Below, in pieces: positions 58,021-64,000 of a DNA stretch of 64,000 nucleotides (the first letter of the stretch is position 1; each line of letters starts with the position of its first letter). The DNA lies in the NCBI GenBank assembly GCA_900312665.1, contig ONZQ02000001.1, positions 4,434,640 to 4,498,639 on the forward strand, in the 5' to 3' direction. The DNA is from Cephalotrichum gorgonifer. Lineage: Eukaryota; Ascomycota; Sordariomycetes; Microascales; Microascaceae. The translations under genes and the position numbers were made by a program. The notes under the pieces were generated by a model. It was not told the origin of the DNA. It searched no databases and saw nothing but the letters and a program-made list of their open reading frames with translations.

Positions 58021-60955
58021 CTTGGCGACGAAGATGGCAAGACTATCGCCAGAGGGTGGTAGGTGTGCGTATGCGTACACGGGTGATGGAGAATCGGCGG
58101 GTTGTTGCGGAAATCGTGGAAAGATTCTTGGCCCGAATATCGAAACTTATCGATGATGGGACGTCCTGTCTTGACCACGAGCGTACTACGAGTCCAGAGG
58201 ACGGCCTCCCCGGCCAGGTCCAATGAAAGGTAGGGGCGGGGTCAGGAGTCCATGCGAAAGCTAGGTAGTAACCTCTTGGGGCAAGCTCGAAAGCATGGAT
58301 GCAATTGTGTGTCGAGGGGATGCGTCGATTCAAAAGTTCGAATAGCTCCGCCGTTTCGTGGTTGGGTGGGACGGGTGGAAGGAGATGCAGAGTCGGCGAG
58401 GGCGGACTCGATGCTTCGCTCGTACCTCGTACTCTTACAAGTACAAGTAGGGATGGACAAATGAACAATGGACGGCGCAGGACGATGGAATATATACGAT
58501 TGGGCGAAATGTTGGATCCCGGCGAATGCTCGTACAGACCGAGCTCAAGCAGCTGCACAAACGCACCTTGCTTGCTTTGGCACGGCAGCTCAAGATGCTA
58601 TTAGCTTGGGGGTTGATTCTGAAGTGCAAGTGCACGAGCCCGCACTGCCATGCCATGCCGATTCGATTCGGCCATATTACTCGTGTAAGGTTCTCTGGCC
58701 ATGCATGGCGATAATAACGGGGCCCTTGGTTCCCTGGCGCCCCGATACGTTGATCTTGTGCGCAGCACGCTATTGGCTAGAGACCCTGGGCAAAACTCGC
58801 CTAAATTCAATAATATGGATGTATCCGTTCGGGGTCTCGCCTCGAAGTACCATGATTTGCCCGATGATATTACTGTATCCGAGGTTTACACTCCATCCCT
58901 GGGCATAATTGCCACCCACCACCAAAGACCACCATGCAAAAGGAAACCCCCCCACACCAATCACCCACACCAATCACCAGTCCCCACGCCCCCCATGATC
59001 CCGATCCCTTGTGGCAAGTACCGTATTACTCGCTCGTGCGTTGCCATCGAGCTTTGGGTACAACATCGCCTGCTCTTGCTTAATGTGGTACTTACATAGT
59101 TAAATGTCACAGTCACACATAACCCCTCCTCCCCGTTCCGCCTGGAGTTGCTTCCCGTTTCGCCTCCACTACCCGAACTGCGGCGGAACCTGCGAAGTAT
59201 TAGAGTATGTACTTGTACCTACCTGCGCAGGTATTCTACGCTTCATATCAAGTTCACGCTGCTCGTCTCAAAGCCAAGCGGACACGTCGCGAGACTTACT
59301 GCACGCAGCCGACGAGGATGTTTCCGCCAAACATATCAAACGGCGAAACAGTCGCGGCTTCGGGATAAAGCTCGAAAGTCCGACTTGGTGTGTGGCCAAA
59401 CCCCGACACCCGGCCGACCACGCGGTCGTCCCCCGAAGTAACACGGGATATCAATATCTCGCCTTGCATGGAAAGACAGACAACCACCTCGTCTATTTGT
59501 CCGTGCTTGTATGTGCTGCATTGTCATGCAAGCTCTTCCACGTTGGGTTACCTGTCCACACCCTTAACCACCCAGTGGGCAACATTGAAGTATTCTATCT
59601 TCCCTGGGGGCATGGCGCTCAATACAATATTCCATGTAGCATATACTCGTACTCGGCAATTACAGGGACGACTATCTGCTGAGACCTCGATCTGTATGCA
59701 TCGCTTAGGCCTACCGTCCAGGCCACCAGCATACGCATAATAACCGATCCGATCCAAGTACGCTTCGTACTTGTATGACCAAGCTTATCGCTAGCCATTG
59801 TGTATGCAATCTATATCGAAGATTGTGGCTATCGTGGCGCCCCATCCGTTAACTGTCGAATGTCAGGGATAGCAGGAGTTGATTGTCTCCTTCATACTCG
59901 GACTGTGCATCCAAGCACGTCGTCCGGGTTCAGACTTCTATGCTGTCCGATTGGTCCATTCGGCTGAACATGATGTGCTGAGCGTCAAGCGTCGATCCCG
60001 GAATCGAGCTGAATGTAGCCGGTAATATAAGAGGGGTGGAATCCCCTGACGGGAAGGTTTCTTTGCAATGTCTAAAGAAGGAAAAATGGAGGTGGAGCAC
60101 AAGACTCGGCGGCGATTCACGTCTTACATGGTAGGGGATGGAGGTGGAGGTTGGGCTGAAGCCTTTTTGCTCTCAGAGTACATCATGTACACCAAAACCA
60201 ACGCCTAGGACAGATTCGGTCCGTCCATCTTGAGGGAAGAGTACATGTAGGGTCATTTAGTTCTGGCCATTGGTGTCGCCATGCCGTCGATGGAAGTGGA
60301 AATTGGAATCTTCAAAATTCAGGCAGAAGGAGGCCAGGGCCAAAGTGAAATGGAAATGCAGGCCTGCAAATGCTTGATGTCTGGATAGAGAGAGACGGAA
60401 ATGATATATGCGGGGAAACTTACTTAGAGGCCATGGCGGGGCGAGAGAAAGTAACCCCGCCCATGGCGATACAGTGTACGACTCCCAGATCACTGTACTC
60501 GGGTGGTGCTGTAACAAGCTAAAATCTGTTTTCCCCAGGAACATGTGCCTGGCGCCCCACACGTAGTCAGCAGGTGGCAGCTGAATCGCCGAAACCCCAC
60601 GGTCCGCGGCCAAAACGTACCGAGGCCCGGCGCGGAAGCTCCATCGCGAAACGCCGTGACCTGTAAATTATCCTGGAGCTTTAGCGAAGGCGGCACCTGC
60701 GCCAAGGAACACCTAATCCTAGGGTCGAAAGACCACGAGAAGCTAACCTCTTCACCATCCGCCTTTCGTTCTTTCGCACAACTGAACTGCGCCATCTCTC
60801 CCATAGGAAGACGCTCTCTCTATCATCGACGTGTGTGCGTGCTCTTCCTGCGCTCCCGCTCCAGCTCACCCTCTCTGCCGGCGACGAAATAGGGCCCTAA
60901 CCTCGCCCTCGACCTCGACCTCGGCCTCATCCCTACGCTCAGCTCCGGCGCGACC
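58021..60955. other. Divergent intergenic region SSK2 / PEX6, 2.9 kb
   Basis: The longest gene-poor stretch in the second half. It contains GTACAAGTA at 58441-58449 and TACTTGTAC at 59210-59218. The longest ATG-started ORF, 59104-59682 (192 codons), is Cys- and His-rich with mixed codon use and no family resemblance; not called as a gene. No RNA gene recognised. Confidence 0.5.
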
Positions 60956-63900
60956 ATGGCGGTGCCTACGCCCCGAAAGAAGCGCCCGAGGAGGCGGAAG
61001 GACGACAAGGCTCCTATATCCACCCGGCTCGTCCTCCCCGACCATATGAAAGGCGACGTCGGTGCCATATCGGGAGATCTCTTCAGGGATCTATTCCCCC
61101 ACTCCTCTCCTGGTCAGCCTCCCCCCTCCCCTCCCTTGGAATATCCCCTTCTCTTTGATTAGTCTAACACGGACGGGACGCACAGAAACCCTCGAGAATG
61201 ACGATGACGCCGAGTCCCCCGTGTTTCACATAGCCATCACTCCCTGGACACCCAACTCCTCCGCCACCGATACTCCTTGGGCAATTGTTCCGGTCGTAAG
61301 GTCCTCGGAGCTTCCAGCCTCTACAGTCCGATTCTCACCGTCATCATCCGCGCTACAAACCTTTGCAAAGACCCTGCAGCAAGTTGCCCCTTCGAAGTTG
61401 TCGAGCCACATCCGAAGCGGCATCGACATATTAGCCCTCGACGTCGTGGCACTCGAACTGGATGCCGTTTACGTCAAGCTGGAGAGCGAGTTGACGAAGC
61501 GCCTAGAGAATGGTGAGGGAACCTTCTATCGGGACCGCCCCGCCGACCGCAAGGGCAAAGGAAGGGCTTCCGGTATGGGGGACGAGCCGCCGCTGCAGAC
61601 CGCATTGCGCATCGCTCTGGGGGGTCTAAACGTCATCCATACGGGTGACCTGTTTTCCCTGCCTCTTCCTCCGCATCCGGTAACACATATCCCGCCTAAC
61701 CCAGGCGAGATCCTCCTCTGCGAACCCGTTTCTCAGGGGATTCTCTCCCCCAACACCAAAATCATCCTAAGCCGTGGGAGGATACACGCGCCGAAGCGCT
61801 CCCAGCCCACGATACCTTCGAGCCGTGCGCTCAATGATGTCCAAGAGGATGACGAGGACACATCCAACGACCAGTTCTACTCCGCGGCGGAGGACCGCGA
61901 CAAGAACGGCGCGCAGACCGACGGCTTTGAGTCCGTGACAGAGGCCGAGACGGATTCCGCCGGGTCCAGCCAGGATGACGAGGATGAGCTCTCTGACGAC
62001 TCCATGGACGAGATGATATCACTGCAGGCGCCTACGTTGCCGCCGACCTGCGCCAGTGGAGTTGCGACTCTGCAGCCCGGGACGCCAATGACGATCGGCC
62101 GGGGCCGGAAAACCAACGGGATGTCAACTCCGGGGGCACTATCCGTATACTCTAGCTTCACCGCTTCGACGGCCCGTCCTGACAGGCAGCGCGGCCGTTT
62201 GTTCAAAGCCCACGGGCTAATGGCCCCTATTCCAGAGGACCTCCTCCATCCGAAGCCGTCGCCCGAAGACGACGAAGAGGCGAGGGTTTACGTTGACGTC
62301 ACGTCCCTATCCAAAATTGGCTGCTTCTCTGGAGACTGGGTCCGCATCGAAGCCTCGGAGGAACCACCAGCAAATGGGTTCGGGGCCTTCGGTCTCGGGA
62401 GCTTCAACCACGCCGAGGCGGAAGAGTCTAACTGGCGTCCGGTGCGGGTTTACAGCCTTCCCGAGAGCCATTCCCGCCGGCCAATGACGCGGATCCCGAG
62501 CTCGCAGCAACGACACGCCGGCAGGAGACTGTCATTCTTCGAGTCTCAGGTCCAGAAGCCGGCGAGCCCGGCGGCCTACGTCTCTCCGATACTCCAGGCT
62601 AACCTGGATAACGCCTCGTACGTCCGCCTGTCGGCGTTGAAGAAGGGGTCGTACCAAGGCAAGGGTACTCTTCCCAAGTTTACCAATGCTTCTCGGCCGC
62701 CCGATGCGCGTGACATCCGAATCCATCGCATCAAGTCTCCCGTGACCACCGAGGGGGCGTATCAAACGGCTGTTCTGGGTGGGATTAAGCGCTTCTTCTC
62801 TCGCAAGATCCGGCTGCTCCGCACGGGGGACGTCCTCGCCATACCCATCGACGCCCAACTCGGGAAGGCCATGCAGGAGGCGCCGGGATCCGCCGGTGGT
62901 ACCGAGGTCGACGACGTCGTTGCCCTGAGCGGAGCGGCGAAGGGTCTTCCGGGGCCGTCCCGGGTCAGCAACGTTGCCTGGTTCAAGGTCGACCATATCC
63001 AGGTGAATAAATCTGGAGACGATGACCACAGCTCCGAAGAGCTCTGGGGCTCGGTCGCGAGCGTGGATAGCTCTTCGGTCGTGTTGAACGTGTCGGGCTT
63101 CGAGACGAGCCGGATACCGGGGGCGAAGGACAATAACTGGGAATACTACCTCGGCTTGAAGAAGGTGGGGAGGTCCCTTCCGGACGTTTCCGTCCCACCG
63201 TCACTGCCGGAGCCGGAAGCTGGATACATAACCCCCGTACGGCGGCAACTGCGGGAGCTGATGGCGACTGCGACGAGTCAGAGGGCTATCCACCTCAACA
63301 TGCCCCCCGTCGCCATACTGCTTGTCTCGGCTCACCGGGATATCGGCAAGGCTACGGTGGTCAAGTCTGCCTGCGCCGACATTGGCCTCCACTCGTACAC
63401 GATTGACTGCTACGATATCCTGAGCGAGTCCGGTGGCAGTGGGGGCGACGTGAAGACGGAAGCGTACCTGAGCACCAGGGCGGACCGCGCCGTAGGGTGC
63501 GGGCCGGACTCATGCGCGCTTCTCATCCGACACATCGAGACTCTCACCGCCGAGAGAATTGCGACGTCGCTCAAGGATATCCTACAGAGGGTCCGCGTGC
63601 TGGTTGCGACGACCAACGAGGTGGATAAGCTGCCGGATTCGATTCGAGGCCTGTTCACGCATGAGCTCGAGCTGCGCGCGCCCGACGAGGCCGAGAGAGA
63701 GGCAACGCTCAAGGCGGTCATCAACGACCGGGGGGTTAGTGTGGACCCGGCCGTCGACCTGGGCAACATCGCTCTCAAGACGGCGGCGCTTGTGGCGGGG
63801 GACCTCGTTGACGTCGTCGACCGGGCCGTCATCGCGCAGCAGACGCGTCTAGAGCACCTCACGGAGGAGAGATCCGACAGTGCTACCTCCGGCGGGCTAT

Positions 63901-64000
63901 CCGTCTCTGTACGCGACGTCCAGGTCGCCGGGGGGCCGTTCTCCCGCTGCCTCACGAAGGAAGACTTCGACCTAGCCGTCGACGCCGTCCGCAAGAACTT
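60956..64000 (+). CDS. PEX6: Peroxin PEX6, AAA+ ATPase, 3'-partial
   Basis: With Pex1 it extracts the import receptor Pex5 from the peroxisomal membrane. Exons 60956-61112 and 61186 to the window end; about 990 residues are visible of an expected 1300-1450. The start MAVPTPRKKRPRRRKDDKAP is basic, as in filamentous-fungal Pex6, followed by STRLVLPDHMKGDVGAIS and LFRDLFPH. The two N-terminal double-psi domains include YVDVTSLSKIGCFSGDWVRI, VRVYSLPE and IKRFFSRKIRLLRTGDVLAI. D1 begins near residue 760 and has a degenerate P-loop (SAHRDIGKAT, Lys774) and a Walker-B-like LLIRHIETL. A degenerate D1 is normal for Pex6; the active D2 lies beyond the window. An acidic insert (residues about 345-385) sits in the N-terminal half. 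The single intron has a GTCAGC donor. Confidence 0.93.

Overview
The window is nuclear DNA of a filamentous ascomycete (Pezizomycotina, most likely Sordariomycetes). Evidence: GC-rich coding sequence; genes split by many 57-174 bp GT...AG introns; a dispersed, isolated 5S rRNA gene of the Neurospora type; and a Hog-pathway Ssk2/Os-4 MAPKKK, a siderophore (SIT-family) transporter and a fungal arylsulfatase. I found no operons, bacterial signals, CRISPR arrays or intact mobile elements. Exon boundaries come from reading frame, splice consensus and continuity with the protein families as I know them; no search was run.

Layout. 1-5313: 3' end of a gene for a very large acidic low-complexity protein with an Arg/Ser/His-rich tail, possibly related to the Woronin-body tether leashin/LAH. 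7608-9446: siderophore transporter. 9824-9942: 5S rRNA. 11714-13197: S-adenosylmethionine synthetase. 15782-16308: small unknown protein. 16919-18415: PI-PLC-like phosphodiesterase. 19186-20449 (-): cytosolic NAD-dependent methylene-THF dehydrogenase MTD1. 20.5-28.1 kb is looser and more AT-rich: a possible decayed repeat, an arylsulfatase with six exons and odd splice sites, and a sugar/polyol-type SDR. From 28.2 kb on it is mostly dense housekeeping sequence: MMS19, SPC2, EMC3, RPC25, a NUFIP1/CCCH protein, SPT2, endopolyphosphatase PPN1, prolyl hydroxylase TPA1/OFD1, a class-V aminotransferase, RPE1, SSK2 and the 5' two-thirds of PEX6, which runs off the window.

The genes do not form one pathway. 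Some share themes: iron (SIT transporter, MMS19 for cytosolic Fe-S delivery, the Fe/2OG oxygenase TPA1), one-carbon metabolism (SAM synthetase, MTD1) and the ER membrane (SPC2 and EMC3, divergent across 483 bp). I treat these as background clustering. No clearly new multi-gene system is visible. The observations most worth checking are a TACTTGTAC word that recurs only in intergenic DNA, the arylsulfatase splice sites (a GC-AG intron, and an intron whose downstream acceptor AG lies inside an in-frame TAG), the possible leashin identity of the first gene, an in-frame 36-nt GT...AG segment in the SSK2 activation loop, and the AT-rich block near 21.4-21.9 kb.
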